The notes: generated by a model from the sequence alone, not told the origin. A DNA stretch of 64,000 nucleotides from Phocaeicola_A sp045545095 (GCA_045545095.1 JAZQAG010000033.1:1-64000), one strand, 5' to 3'. Shown: positions 25,690 through 35,646, numbered from the stretch's first letter. Numbers and translations are program-made.

Positions 25690-27075
25690 TTAACTTTTCT
25701 TTATTGATTCGATTTCTATAATATTTTTTGTCTCATCTGTTATTCTAAAACGATTGTCACTACGAATACCTACGACCCATACAATCCTTTCATCAGCATC
25801 ACAAATGACCAATTGCTTTTCTTTATCATAAATGGAAAATTTCAAGTCTGTCAACAAATCACTTACAAGTTTCTTCTTTCCTTGCATTCCAAAAGGATAA
25901 ATGATATCACCATGTTTCCAAGGACGAATGTTCAATGGGAGCTTGATTTTATCACCATCCAGACAAGCAAAAGATTTTTCTTTTCGAATGACGTATTCAG
26001 CTGTTTTTTCAAATTCTCTGATTTTAACCAATACATTCGAATCTTCAAAATAGTTTGAATAAGGCAAATCATTTACATGTTCGTTCCATTCCTTATTTTC
26101 AGAATTCCTTTGACGCAATATCAGGTGAGTCCGGTTTTTCAACACCTCCCAATGGCTGTTACTGAATATTTTGCCAGACTCTCCCTTCAAACTTCTGTAA
26201 ATATCTTCTGTTTGAGCGGATGAGAATCCATATTTGCTCAACATTTCATACAATAAAGAACGTGGATCCGGTTCACTCAACAGCATTGGGATACGAATTA
26301 TATTGGGAGAAGTTCTACTGAAAGCCCTTCCAGAACCCATATAAATACCTTTTCTATATACGCGTTCTACACCTTTGAAACGATTGGCTGTGGCTACGAT
26401 GGTGTCTGCGATAGATGGATTTATTTCCTCCATTAATGGCAATAATTTCAACCTGATTTTATTTCGCGTATAATCCTCTGTCAAATTAGTGCTATCCGTG
26501 ACGAAATCCTGTCCCAAAGCCTTCAAATAGGCAAGAATATCACTACGACTTACGTCCAACATCGGACGTACCACTGGAATCGGATAAGTATCATTGATTG
26601 GCTTAATACCTGTCAGCCCCGTTATACCAGTGCCTCGAATAAGATTCAGCAAAAAAGTCTCAACATTGTCATCTCTATGATGTGCTACCGCAATTTTATT
26701 GAGACTAAAGATCCTTCCTATATTTTGAAACCATGTGTAGCGCAAATCACGGGCAGCCATTTCAATACTGATTTTCTTCACTCGGGCATAAACCTCAGTT
26801 TCAAAATGAGTAAGATTAATATGGATGCCATATTTATGACATAATTCTTCACAAAAAATCATATCACGATTACTTTCTTCACCTCGTAGATGAAAATTGC
26901 AGTGAGCAGCCTCTATATGATATCCCAATCTTTTCAAGCATAGTAACATTGCCACACTATCAGCTCCACCACTAAGTGCAACCAACAATCTGTCTGTCGG
27001 TTTGAAGAGTTCCTCTGTTTCAATAAAGTCCCGAACTCTCTGTTCGAAATGGTGAATAATTTTATTCATAGTCAA
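25690..27075 (-). CDS. tilS: tRNA(Ile)-lysidine synthetase
   Basis: 461 residues. It modifies the wobble C of tRNA-Ile(CAU) to lysidine using ATP and lysine, and is essential for decoding AUA. The PP-loop SGGADS lies near residue 35 and is preceded by LLVALSGG. The conserved HHRDDNVETFLLNL motif is near residue 130, and RPMLDVSR near 175. The C-terminal substrate-binding domains cover about 250-455. An ATG two codons inside (27069) is an equally possible start. A consensus promoter lies immediately upstream. It heads the tilS-menA-CPBP unit. Confidence 0.94.
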   Translation of the reverse strand: MTMNKIIHHFEQRVRDFIETEELFKPTDRLLVALSGGADSVAMLLCLKRLGYHIEAAHCNFHLRGEESNRDMIFCEELCHKYGIHINLTHFETEVYARVKKISIEMAARDLRYTWFQNIGRIFSLNKIAVAHHRDDNVETFLLNLIRGTGITGLTGIKPINDTYPIPVVRPMLDVSRSDILAYLKALGQDFVTDSTNLTEDYTRNKIRLKLLPLMEEINPSIADTIVATANRFKGVERVYRKGIYMGSGRAFSRTSPNIIRIPMLLSEPDPRSLLYEMLSKYGFSSAQTEDIYRSLKGESGKIFSNSHWEVLKNRTHLILRQRNSENKEWNEHVNDLPYSNYFEDSNVLVKIREFEKTAEYVIRKEKSFACLDGDKIKLPLNIRPWKHGDIIYPFGMQGKKKLVSDLLTDLKFSIYDKEKQLVICDADERIVWVVGIRSDNRFRITDETKNIIEIESIKKS

Positions 27076-27090
27076 TATTACATTTATAAT

Positions 27091-27123
27091 GCAAAAATAG
27101 AGAGATTTTATGAACAGACCAAA
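27091..27123 (-). promoter_or_regulatory. Promoter of the tilS-menA-CPBP operon
   Basis: On the minus strand: -33 TTTG (27123-27120), 20 nt spacer, -7 TATTTTTGC (27099-27091). Confidence 0.8.
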
Positions 27124-27246
27124 ACCAAAAGAAGATTTTAGCCCAAGATTTTATGATGAAGCTTTACATGCATATAACGGTCCTCATTAATGAATACCCA
27201 TTTATAGGTATTATGCAGTCATGTTTATGAGAAAAATCGGAGTAAC

Positions 27247-27279
27247 TTTGGTCACATTCAAAAGAACCCGTATATTTGC
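27247..27279 (+). promoter_or_regulatory. Promoter of feoAB
   Basis: -33 TTTG at 27247-27250, 20 nt spacer, -7 TATATTTGC at 27271-27279. Predicted transcription start is about 14 nt before the ATG at 27300, giving a very short leader. Confidence 0.85.
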
Positions 27280-27299
27280 AGGTAATAAAAAGAATCTAT

Positions 27300-29798
27300 A
27301 TGCGCTTATCCGAACTTAAAACCGGAGAAAAAGGAATAATCGTAAAAGTAATGGGTCATGGCGGATTCCGCAAACGCATTGTCGAAATGGGTTTCATTAA
27401 GGGAAAGACCGTAGAAGTGATGCTGAATGCGCCTTTAAAGGATCCTATCAAATACAAACTCATGGGATATGAAATTTCACTTCGACGAAAAGAAGCTGAA
27501 ATGATAGAGATTGTGAGTGAAGAAGAAGCACGCACAATCGATGCCACACATTCTAATCCCAAGACATTGACAGAACTGAATCCTGTAAACGAACATATCC
27601 TCCAAGAATTAGCCAAAGGCAAACGACGCACGATCAATGTTGCTTTAGTTGGTAATCCCAATTGCGGTAAGACTTCACTTTTCAATATTGCCAGTGGTGC
27701 TCACGAACATGTAGGGAATTACAGTGGCGTCACCGTTGATGCCAAAGAGGGGTTCTTCCATTTTCAAGGATATCATTTCAGAATAATAGACTTACCAGGT
27801 ACTTACAGTTTGAGTACATATACTCCCGAAGAAGTGTATGTACGTAGATATATTATTGATGAGACACCAGATGTGATCATCAATGTTGTGGATACCTGTA
27901 ATCTTGAACGCAATCTTTACCTCACTACCCAACTCATCGATATGAATGTCCGCATGGTTGTTGCGCTCAACATGTATGATGAATTGGAAGCCAGTGGCAA
28001 TACTTTGAACTACGAACAATTGGGTGAATTGTTGGGTGTACCCATGATTCCTACGGTTTCACGTTCCGGACGCGGTATAGAAAAGCTATTCCACACGATT
28101 ATAAGTATTTATGAAGGTGGCGATTTCTTGGATGATAAGGGCAAATTGAGGACAGAAGCGTTGGATGATCTCAGTGATTGGCATAAGCGATATGTCACAG
28201 ACCACACCTTTGATGCCGGCAGTATGAAAAAAGAACATCCTGCAGGTTTTTATCATCATATCCATATCAATCATGGTGCAGAGGTGGAAAGAAGTATTGA
28301 AGAAGTCAAGCGTGAAATATCACAGAATACAGATATCCGACATAAGTATTCAACACGTTTTCTTTCAATCAAATTATTGGAAGGTGATAGTGATGCTGTT
28401 TCTATTGTGAAACAACTGCCTAATGGAGATGAGATCTTATCTGTCTGTCATAGGGAAAGCAAGCGACTTATGGAGGTCCTGAATGAAGACAGCGAACAAG
28501 CTATTACAGATGCGAAGTATGGCTTCATACAAGGAGCTCTCCGAGAAACCTATACAGATAATCACAGAGAACGCCGGCAAGTAACTGCAGCCATAGATAC
28601 AATAGTAACCCACCGTATTTGGGGATTCCCCGTCTTCTTTCTGTTCCTATATATCATGTTCGAATGTACCTTTTCGTTGGGTGAATATCCGATGATGGGT
28701 ATCGAATGGATTGTGGGACTGTTGGCAGACCTTGTTCAATCCAATATGGCTGAAGGCCCATTGAAGGATATGATAATAGATGGTATCATCGGTGGTGTAG
28801 GTGGAGTGATTGTGTTTTTGCCGAACATCCTGATACTCTATCTTTTTATCAGCATCATGGAAGATTCTGGTTATATGGCCAGAGCAGCCTTTATTATGGA
28901 TAAGATTATGCATAAGATGGGACTTCACGGCAAGTCATTCATCCCTCTTATCATGGGCTTTGGATGCAACGTCCCTGCCATTATGGCCAGCCGCACCATT
29001 GAAAGCAGGAAAAGCCGTCTTGTCACTATGCTAATCACCCCCCTTATGTCATGTAGTGCCCGTTTACCCATTTATTTGTTATTGGTTGGAGCATTTTTCC
29101 CACGTCATGCCAGCGCTGTTCTTCTGGGTATATATGCCATTGGCATACTGATGGCTGTATTCATGGCACGCATATTCAGCCATTTCTTTATGAAAGGAGA
29201 TGATATGCCCTTTGTTATGGAACTGCCTCCTTATCGAATGCCTACTACCAAAGCTATCTTACGTCACACATGGGAAAAAGGAGCCCAATATTTAAAGAAA
29301 ATGGGAGGCATTATAATGATAGCCTCAATTATCATTTGGTTTTTAGGCTATTACCCTCGGCAAAATGACTCAGTCTCATTAGCTGACCAACAAGAGAAAT
29401 CATATATCGGACAAATAGGCCATGCTATCGAACCGATTATCCGCCCATTGGGTTTTGATTGGAGACTTGGAATAGGTCTGATTTCTGGTGCTGGAGCAAA
29501 AGAATTGGTTGTTAGCACTATTGGTGTTCTTTATCACGAAGACGAATCTGAAATAGCAGCTGCTACTGAAGGTGAAAGCAGCAATTTGTCATCACGTATA
29601 GCCAGTACCATTTCACCACTCGCGGCAATCAGCTATATGTTGTTTGTTCTCCTTTATTTCCCTTGTGTTGCCACATTGGCTGCCATTAAGCATGAGTCAG
29701 GAAAGTGGAAATGGGCTATATTTACAGCCATATACACCACATTGTTGGCTTGGATTGTCTCTTTTGCCGTGTATCAGATGGGTTCATTGTTATTATGA
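27300..29798 (+). CDS. feoB: FeoA-FeoB fusion, ferrous iron transporter
   Basis: About 832 residues from ATG 27300; an in-frame TTG at 27276 lies inside the -7 box and is rejected. Residues about 1-75 are a FeoA SH3-like domain (LSELKTGEKGIIVKVMG). A linker leads to the FeoB G domain: G1 GNPNCGKTS near residue 125, G3 DLPG near 168, and NMYDE near 228 as the base-recognition motif. The C-terminal half has two Gate-type membrane regions, including LIMGFGCNVPAIMASRTI with the conserved Cys. It imports Fe2+ across the inner membrane. Fused FeoAB proteins are common in this phylum. The next gene encodes the Cys-rich partner. Confidence 0.96.
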   Translation: MRLSELKTGEKGIIVKVMGHGGFRKRIVEMGFIKGKTVEVMLNAPLKDPIKYKLMGYEISLRRKEAEMIEIVSEEEARTIDATHSNPKTLTELNPVNEHILQELAKGKRRTINVALVGNPNCGKTSLFNIASGAHEHVGNYSGVTVDAKEGFFHFQGYHFRIIDLPGTYSLSTYTPEEVYVRRYIIDETPDVIINVVDTCNLERNLYLTTQLIDMNVRMVVALNMYDELEASGNTLNYEQLGELLGVPMIPTVSRSGRGIEKLFHTIISIYEGGDFLDDKGKLRTEALDDLSDWHKRYVTDHTFDAGSMKKEHPAGFYHHIHINHGAEVERSIEEVKREISQNTDIRHKYSTRFLSIKLLEGDSDAVSIVKQLPNGDEILSVCHRESKRLMEVLNEDSEQAITDAKYGFIQGALRETYTDNHRERRQVTAAIDTIVTHRIWGFPVFFLFLYIMFECTFSLGEYPMMGIEWIVGLLADLVQSNMAEGPLKDMIIDGIIGGVGGVIVFLPNILILYLFISIMEDSGYMARAAFIMDKIMHKMGLHGKSFIPLIMGFGCNVPAIMASRTIESRKSRLVTMLITPLMSCSARLPIYLLLVGAFFPRHASAVLLGIYAIGILMAVFMARIFSHFFMKGDDMPFVMELPPYRMPTTKAILRHTWEKGAQYLKKMGGIIMIASIIIWFLGYYPRQNDSVSLADQQEKSYIGQIGHAIEPIIRPLGFDWRLGIGLISGAGAKELVVSTIGVLYHEDESEIAAATEGESSNLSSRIASTISPLAAISYMLFVLLYFPCVATLAAIKHESGKWKWAIFTAIYTTLLAWIVSFAVYQMGSLLL

Positions 29799-29852
29799 AC
29801 AATCTGACAGAATTGAATGTATTGTATATGATAAGGTAAAGGTGTGTAATGT

Positions 29853-30053
29853 ATGCAACAGATTATTGTCATCATTATTGTAATATTGGCTTTCTTCCTG
29901 CTGATAAAAAGAATTGTCAGGGTCATAAGAAGCAAGGACAATCCTTGTACACACTGCTCTTCGAGTTGCAATTGTCACCGTTTTTGTGATGCAGAAACGG
30001 ACAAAATGAAAAAAAACGTGGTGAAGAAGCAAAAAAAAGGAGGAAAAGGTTGA
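29853..30053 (+). CDS. FeoB-associated Cys-rich membrane protein
   Basis: 66 residues. One N-terminal membrane span (QQIIVIIIVILAFFLL) is followed by a basic stretch and a Cys cluster (CTHCSSSCNCHRFC, six Cys and two His), then a Lys-rich tail. This is the small protein family found next to feoB in Bacteroidota and Firmicutes. A role as iron chaperone or redox partner is suggested from context but not proven. It begins 54 bases after feoAB, presumably on the same transcript. Confidence 0.88.
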   Translation: MQQIIVIIIVILAFFLLIKRIVRVIRSKDNPCTHCSSSCNCHRFCDAETDKMKKNVVKKQKKGGKG

Positions 30054-30080
30054 TAGTTCCAAAAATAATTGTACCTTTGC
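30049..30080 (+). promoter_or_regulatory. Promoter of tRNA-Cys
   Basis: The -7 TACCTTTGC at 30072-30080 is perfect. The -33 is weak (GTTG at 30049-30052, 19 nt away) and overlaps the end of the Cys-rich protein gene. Confidence 0.65.
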
Positions 30081-30107
30081 ATCCGCAAATCGGGAAATAC
30101 CCCATAG

Positions 30108-30178
30108 GGTACCATGGCCGAGTGGCTAGGCAACGGTCTGCAAAACCGTCTACAGCAGTTCGAATCTGCTTGGTACCT
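30108..30178 (+). tRNA. tRNA-Cys, anticodon GCA
   Basis: 71 nt. The 7-bp acceptor stem GGTACCA/TGGTACC is fully paired, the anticodon stem is ACGGT/ACCGT with loop CTGCAAA (GCA at 30140-30142), and the T arm AGCAG/CTGCT has loop TTCGAAT. CCA is not encoded. Confidence 0.95.
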
Positions 30179-30183
30179 CAAAT

Positions 30184-30216
30184 AAAAAAGCTGAGTTTAA
30201 ATGACTCGGCTTTTTT
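30184..30216 (+). terminator. Terminator of tRNA-Cys
   Basis: The hairpin GCTGAGT/ACTCGGC (one T-G pair), flanked by A-run and T-run that extend the stem, ends in six T. Confidence 0.9.
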
Positions 30217-30259
30217 ATTTTTTTACGATATCTTATTCCTATGTACCGTCTATTAATTG

Positions 30260-30268
30260 TATCTTTGT
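30260..30268 (+). promoter_or_regulatory. -7 element for the golvesin-amidase gene
   Basis: TATCTTTGT fits the -7 consensus; the -33 is not clear. The start codon is 55 nt downstream. Confidence 0.5.
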
Positions 30269-30323
30269 CCCATTCAAAGAAAACAATTGCTATAATACAC
30301 TCTTCGAAGAAACATAGAAATTT

Positions 30324-33300
30324 ATGGGAAAACAGATTATATGCTTGCTATGCTTGTTCACGGCACTATCTATGCCAACATCTGCATTAGGTCAAAGTGT
30401 GGATAGAGAGGTTGGCACACGCTTGAATAAATATTTTCAGGAATACAAAAACACCGAAACTCATATCGGCATATGCAAATTGGACTCCTTCCACATTGAC
30501 CACCAACGAAGAAAACTGACCATATATACAAACCCTACATTTGGTTACCAACCCTTTACAAATGCTTTAGTTGGCAGTATATACAACGAATTGAAAGCAC
30601 TTCTTCCCGGGCCTGTAAATTATTATCGGATAGAAGTGATAGCCGATACCAAACCAATCCAGCAACTCATCCCCAATGCATGGAGAAGCAAGGGTGACAA
30701 AGACTATTCAAGACTATGGAAGGAAGATATCAATCCTGCCCATTCTGTATGGGTCAACAACATTTCTCGTCCATTCGAAATCTCTAAAGGCCTACATGGG
30801 CATCATCTGGCAGTATGGCAAAGCCATGGAAGCCATTTTAAGAACCAGACATCAACATGGCGTTGGCAACGTCCTCGTCTATTCTGTACTACAGAGGACC
30901 TTTTCACCCAATCCTTTGTTGTCCCCTTCATTATCCCAATGTTGGAGAATGCAGGAGCTGTAGTTTTCACCCCACGTGAACGTGATACACAAAGGCGCGA
31001 AGTGATTGTTGACAATGATGCCAGTTCAAAAGGAAGTATTTACTACGAAGAACGAAGCAGGAAAAGTCCTTGGAAGACATCGCCCCTAAAAGGATTTGCC
31101 CATACCAGACCCACTTACTCTGATGGTGAGACACCATTCATCACAGGTACTGCCCGTTTTGTCCCCACTGCAGGCAAGAAAAAGAATACTCATACCATGG
31201 CCACATGGATACCTGATATACCAGAGACGGGGAAATATGCGGTTTATGTATCTTACCAATCTCTTCCTGGTGCTATAACGGATGCCCATTATACCGTATT
31301 TCATAAAGGAGGGGCCACAGAGTTTTCAGTCAACCAACAAATGGGTGGTGGCACATGGGTCTATTTGGGAACCTTTGAATTTGATAAAGGGCAAAACGAT
31401 TATGGTTTCGTGGCTTTAGACAATCAAAGTTCCCAGCAAGGTGTCGTTTCTGCAGATGCTGTACGCTTTGGTGGCGGTATGGGAAATATTGAACGTGAAG
31501 GAGCGGTCAGTGGTCTTCCCCGTTACCTCGAAGGAGCACGCTATTGGGCCCATTGGGCAGGCTTACCATATAATCTTTACTCAGGTCGTAAAAGTGAAAA
31601 CGATTATGCCGACGATATTAATGTGCGTTCACACATGACCAATCATCTCTCTGGTGGTTCCGCATATAACCCTCAAAACAAGGGACTCGGGGTGCCTATC
31701 GAAATGACGTTAGGTGTACATAGCGATGCCGGTTTCAGCCGCGAAGATGACTATGTCGGTTCGTTAGGCATCTATACGACAGCATTCAATGAAGGTCTAT
31801 TGGGAGCAGGGATTTCACGCTATGCCAGCCGTGATTTGAATTCATTGATTTTGGACGGACTCCAACGTGACCTTACCGAGTATATGGGACGACCTTGGCC
31901 TATTCGGGGTATGTGGAATCGAAACTATAGTGAAAGTCGTCTTCCTATGGTCCCATCCATGATATTGGAAACTTTATCCCATCAGAATTTTGCAGACCTG
32001 AAATTGGGACACGATCCGAACTTCAAGTTCACATTAGCCCGTTCTGTATATAAGTCTGTACTCAGATTTATCACTTCACAACATCAGAAACCTTGCATCA
32101 TACAACCATTACCTGTAAATAATTTCGCTGTCAAATTTGTCAGCCATCCAAAGTTGTCTCTCAAAAGAAAGAAGAAACTGGACAATGCCACAATTCAACT
32201 CTCCTGGAGACCTGTAGCTGACAAACAGGAGCCGACAGCCAAGCCCAATTCTTATGTCGTTTATACCCGCATAGGATATGGAAGTTTTGACAATGGTACT
32301 GTAGTCAAAGGTACCTCTTGCCAAATATCTATAGAACCAGGGTTGGTATATAGTTTCAAAGTAACAGCCATCAACGAAGGTGGCGAGAGTTTTCCCAGTG
32401 AAATACTTTCAGCCTATCAGTCACCAGAGAGCAATACTACCCTACTTCTTGTGAATGGTTTTGACCGTTTGAGTGGACCGGCCACTATCGAGAATCCTGT
32501 GGAACAAGGGTTCGACTTGCGCAAAGATGCCGGTGTACCATATCTGTATTCCGCATCATTCTGTGGTATGCAGCAATACTTCGACCGTGAAAAGATTGGC
32601 ATCGAAACCGAAGGCGGATTGGGATATAGTGGTTCCGAACTGGAAGGTATGAAAATTGCCGGTAACATCTTTGACTATCCTTTTGTCCACGGCAAAGCCA
32701 TACAGGCCGCGGGAGGTTACTCTTTTGTATCATGTAGCGACGAGTCCGTAGAGAATGGACATGTACAATTGGCTGATTATCCATTGGTGGACCTCATTTT
32801 GGGTATGGAAAAATCAGGTGGACATTCAGCCATGAACGGTGAGGTATATCAGGTCTATTCACCAGTCATGCAACAATTGCTTTCCACCTATCTCCGCCAT
32901 GGTGGAACACTATTGGCCAGCGGAGGATATCTTGGCAGCGACCCTTTGTTGACCAACGATAAAGAGAGCCGTTTTGTGTCCAATATTCTCAAATACAGTG
33001 CAGGAGGCTCTATATCCGCCCTGCCTACAGCCGGTCAATCAGGAATATTAAATACATCTGTCGTAAAAGGCTCAGGCATATCCTTCAACATACCCCGCAC
33101 ACTTAATGAAATGTATCCCGCCATAGCTATGCCGGAAGTGATAGTGCCACAATCTACAGGATTTACCCCTCTGGTTTATGACGAAGGCGGACACAGTGCT
33201 GCTATAGCTTATGCCGGTTCCGATTATCGCACATTCATCTTGGCATTCCCATTGGAAAGCATAATTGAAGCCGAACAGCGTTCTCGTCTGATGGCTATGG

Positions 33301-33356
33301 CCTTGAGATTTCTTCTACCCACAGATACCATTAACGATGGTCCTGCAAAAAACTAA
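30324..33356 (+). CDS. Secreted amidase-like protein split by a golvesin domain, with Fn3
   Basis: 1010 residues with a signal peptide ending near LGQ. It is often labelled xanthan lyase, but the motifs suggest an N-acetylmuramoyl-L-alanine amidase fold. These are a His in WQSHGSHF (about 168), LENAGAVVFTPRERD (about 210-225, like the TR-x2-D step of Amidase_3), the HSDAG motif (about 465, like SIHAN), and ILETLSHQN with a late Glu (about 548). A golvesin C-terminal-like beta-domain (about 279-382) interrupts the catalytic region. A fibronectin type III-like domain (about 620-700) and a Rossmann-like C-terminal domain follow. It probably acts on peptidoglycan or a related polymer in the periplasm. 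The amidase assignment is inferred from motif order. Confidence 0.75.
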   Translation: MGKQIICLLCLFTALSMPTSALGQSVDREVGTRLNKYFQEYKNTETHIGICKLDSFHIDHQRRKLTIYTNPTFGYQPFTNALVGSIYNELKALLPGPVNYYRIEVIADTKPIQQLIPNAWRSKGDKDYSRLWKEDINPAHSVWVNNISRPFEISKGLHGHHLAVWQSHGSHFKNQTSTWRWQRPRLFCTTEDLFTQSFVVPFIIPMLENAGAVVFTPRERDTQRREVIVDNDASSKGSIYYEERSRKSPWKTSPLKGFAHTRPTYSDGETPFITGTARFVPTAGKKKNTHTMATWIPDIPETGKYAVYVSYQSLPGAITDAHYTVFHKGGATEFSVNQQMGGGTWVYLGTFEFDKGQNDYGFVALDNQSSQQGVVSADAVRFGGGMGNIEREGAVSGLPRYLEGARYWAHWAGLPYNLYSGRKSENDYADDINVRSHMTNHLSGGSAYNPQNKGLGVPIEMTLGVHSDAGFSREDDYVGSLGIYTTAFNEGLLGAGISRYASRDLNSLILDGLQRDLTEYMGRPWPIRGMWNRNYSESRLPMVPSMILETLSHQNFADLKLGHDPNFKFTLARSVYKSVLRFITSQHQKPCIIQPLPVNNFAVKFVSHPKLSLKRKKKLDNATIQLSWRPVADKQEPTAKPNSYVVYTRIGYGSFDNGTVVKGTSCQISIEPGLVYSFKVTAINEGGESFPSEILSAYQSPESNTTLLLVNGFDRLSGPATIENPVEQGFDLRKDAGVPYLYSASFCGMQQYFDREKIGIETEGGLGYSGSELEGMKIAGNIFDYPFVHGKAIQAAGGYSFVSCSDESVENGHVQLADYPLVDLILGMEKSGGHSAMNGEVYQVYSPVMQQLLSTYLRHGGTLLASGGYLGSDPLLTNDKESRFVSNILKYSAGGSISALPTAGQSGILNTSVVKGSGISFNIPRTLNEMYPAIAMPEVIVPQSTGFTPLVYDEGGHSAAIAYAGSDYRTFILAFPLESIIEAEQRSRLMAMALRFLLPTDTINDGPAKN

Positions 33357-33364
33357 GAAATCCT

Positions 33365-33396
33365 TTTGTCATTCCCCAAGCTTACATTATCTTTGT
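33365..33396 (+). promoter_or_regulatory. Promoter of the 105-aa gene, ygiQ, tex, nudC unit
   Basis: -33 TTTG at 33365-33368, 19 nt spacer, -7 TATCTTTGT at 33388-33396. It lies 34 nt before the first ATG. Confidence 0.8.
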
Positions 33397-33429
33397 CCGA
33401 CATTTAATTAATACATAATATTTAGCATA

Positions 33430-33747
33430 ATGTTTACCATCCAAGCAAACCCATCCGGAACACGAAGCATCAAGGTGACGACACGTGATCTGGAGACTAT
33501 AGACAGATATTCCCTTTTTCAGCATCTTATAGACAGCAATGGCATTGTTGATGAGACTGTGTTGGAGAAATTGCGTCTGAATATCCGCTCGCTTATCGCT
33601 TCCCAAGAAACAGACTGTAAGGATTTATTGGACCTCTGCATAGATGTAATCTACCACAATGACATGAAAGCTTTTGGTCTCCATCAACTGATACTTCTTT
33701 ATATCAAATGGGACGAAGAACGCGAGTATAATCTGGCAGAGGAATGA
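33430..33747 (+). CDS. Conserved-looking small protein of unknown function
   Basis: 105 residues, no signal peptide or membrane span, acidic overall. The N-terminal part is beta-like (FTIQANPSGTRSIKV) and the rest helical with regularly spaced Leu and Ile. The stop overlaps the ygiQ start (ATGA at 33744-33747), so the two are translationally coupled. Its own consensus promoter supports a real gene. I do not recognise the family; the coupling suggests a job near the radical SAM protein. Confidence 0.7.
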   Translation: MFTIQANPSGTRSIKVTTRDLETIDRYSLFQHLIDSNGIVDETVLEKLRLNIRSLIASQETDCKDLLDLCIDVIYHNDMKAFGLHQLILLYIKWDEEREYNLAEE

Positions 33748-35621
33748 AGCAGCCCCAACTGACAGACTGGTTACCCACCACCCTGAAAGAGATGAAGCTG
33801 CGTGGTTGGGAATATGTGGATGTAGTATTATTCAGTGGAGATGCCTACGTAGATCATCCGTCTTTCGGCAGTGCTGTTGTCGGTCGTCTTTTAGAGGCTG
33901 AAGGACTGCGGGTAGCCATTATTCCACAACCTAATTGGCGTGATGACCTTCGTGACTTCAAGAAGTTAGGTCGCCCACGTCTTTTCTTCGCTGTTTCTGC
34001 CGGATGTATGGATTCAATGGTCAATAAATATACGGCCAACAAACGCCTGCGTAGCGAAGATGCCTATACCCCCGATGGACGTCATGACATGCGTCCCGAA
34101 TATCCATCCATTGTCTATACCCGTATCATACGCGAATTGTACCCTGATGCACCGATTATCCTTGGTGGCATAGAAGCCTCTTTGCGTCGTCTGACCCATT
34201 TTGACTATTGGCAGGATTCACTTCGCAAATCCATCTTGTGCGACTGTCCTGCCGACATGATTATATATGGTATGGGAGAATTGCCTTTGGCCGACCTTTG
34301 CCACCGTATCCGTCAATCAGAAATTACAGAGCTGAACCGTCCGACATTACGACAGATGGCAACCGACATGCCTCAATCTGTCATGTTGTATCCTGACAAT
34401 ACCCAGCCGAGTGTCAGCCAATGGGAAGATTTGGTTCTGCATTCACATCAGGATTGTTTGGCCGACAAACGCAAGCAGGCCGAGAATTTCCGCCATATAG
34501 AAGAGGAGAGCAATAAATACCATGCCCGTCGTATCCTTCAGACCGTTGACAATAACATAGTTGTGGTCAATCCCCCTTATCCTCCCATGAGCAGCAAGGA
34601 GTTGGACCGTTCATTCGACCTGCCTTATACCCGACTACCCCACCCCAAGTATAAAGGCAAGCGCATTCCGGCCTATGACATGATAAAATTTTCCGTCAAT
34701 CTTCATCGTGGATGTTTTGGCGGATGTGCATTCTGTACCATATCAGCCCATCAGGGAAAATTCATTGTCAGCCGGAGCAAGGAGAGCATTTTGCGTGAAG
34801 TGAACGCCATTGTTTCCATGCCCGACTTTAAAGGCTATTTGTCAGATCTTGGTGGTCCATCGGCCAATATGTATTCGATGACAGGTAAGGACCTCTCTCT
34901 CTGCCAGCAATGCAAACGTCCGTCATGCATCCATCCCAATGTGTGTCCCAATTTGAACACCGACCATCGCCCGTTGCTTGACATATATCGTAGTGTCGAT
35001 TCCATTCCTGGAATAAAAAAGAGTTTTATCGGCAGTGGCATCCGTTATGACTTGTTGCTCCATCAGAGTCCGGATGCTGCCATCAACAAAGCGGCCCGCG
35101 AATATACCCGTGAATTGATTGTAAACCATGTCAGCGGACGTCTGAAAGTTGCTCCAGAGCATACAAGTCCTAAAGTGTTGGATTTGATGCGAAAGCCATC
35201 CTTTGAACAGTTCTACGAGTTCAAACGTATTTTTGATAAAATCAATCATGACGAGGGACTCAACCAGCAACTTATCCCCTACTTTATCAGTAGTCACCCC
35301 GGTTGTTTGGAGGAAGATATGGCAGAATTGGCTGTCCTGACCAAGAAGATGGATTTCCATTTGGAACAGGTACAAGACTTCACCCCCACTCCCATGACAG
35401 TAAGTACTGAAGCATGGTACACGGGTCTCCATCCTTATACACTGAAGCCCGTCTATTCTGCCCGTACCCCTAAAGAGAAGCTATCCCAACGGATGTTCTT
35501 TTTCTGGTACAAGCCAGAAGAACGGACAAAGATTGTCGCTGCTCTTCGTCGGTTGAACCGCCCCGACCTTATAGGGAAGCTCTATCCCAATCCGATGGGG
35601 AAGAGAGGATTCAAGAAGTAA
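33744..35621 (+). CDS. ygiQ: YgiQ-family radical SAM protein
   Basis: 625 residues. The radical SAM cluster motif is C-x3-C-x2-C in HRGCFGGCAFCTIS, near residue 325, later than in classic radical SAM enzymes and typical of YgiQ. A B12-binding-like N-terminal part (FSGDAYVDHPSFG) precedes it, and a second Cys group (CQQCKRPSCIHPNVC) occurs near residue 392. The chemical reaction of YgiQ is not established. The gene is coupled to the 105-aa gene and followed 25 bases later by tex. Confidence 0.92.
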   Translation: MKQPQLTDWLPTTLKEMKLRGWEYVDVVLFSGDAYVDHPSFGSAVVGRLLEAEGLRVAIIPQPNWRDDLRDFKKLGRPRLFFAVSAGCMDSMVNKYTANKRLRSEDAYTPDGRHDMRPEYPSIVYTRIIRELYPDAPIILGGIEASLRRLTHFDYWQDSLRKSILCDCPADMIIYGMGELPLADLCHRIRQSEITELNRPTLRQMATDMPQSVMLYPDNTQPSVSQWEDLVLHSHQDCLADKRKQAENFRHIEEESNKYHARRILQTVDNNIVVVNPPYPPMSSKELDRSFDLPYTRLPHPKYKGKRIPAYDMIKFSVNLHRGCFGGCAFCTISAHQGKFIVSRSKESILREVNAIVSMPDFKGYLSDLGGPSANMYSMTGKDLSLCQQCKRPSCIHPNVCPNLNTDHRPLLDIYRSVDSIPGIKKSFIGSGIRYDLLLHQSPDAAINKAAREYTRELIVNHVSGRLKVAPEHTSPKVLDLMRKPSFEQFYEFKRIFDKINHDEGLNQQLIPYFISSHPGCLEEDMAELAVLTKKMDFHLEQVQDFTPTPMTVSTEAWYTGLHPYTLKPVYSARTPKEKLSQRMFFFWYKPEERTKIVAALRRLNRPDLIGKLYPNPMGKRGFKK

Positions 35622-35646
35622 CACTTAGATAAAACAAACTTTATTC

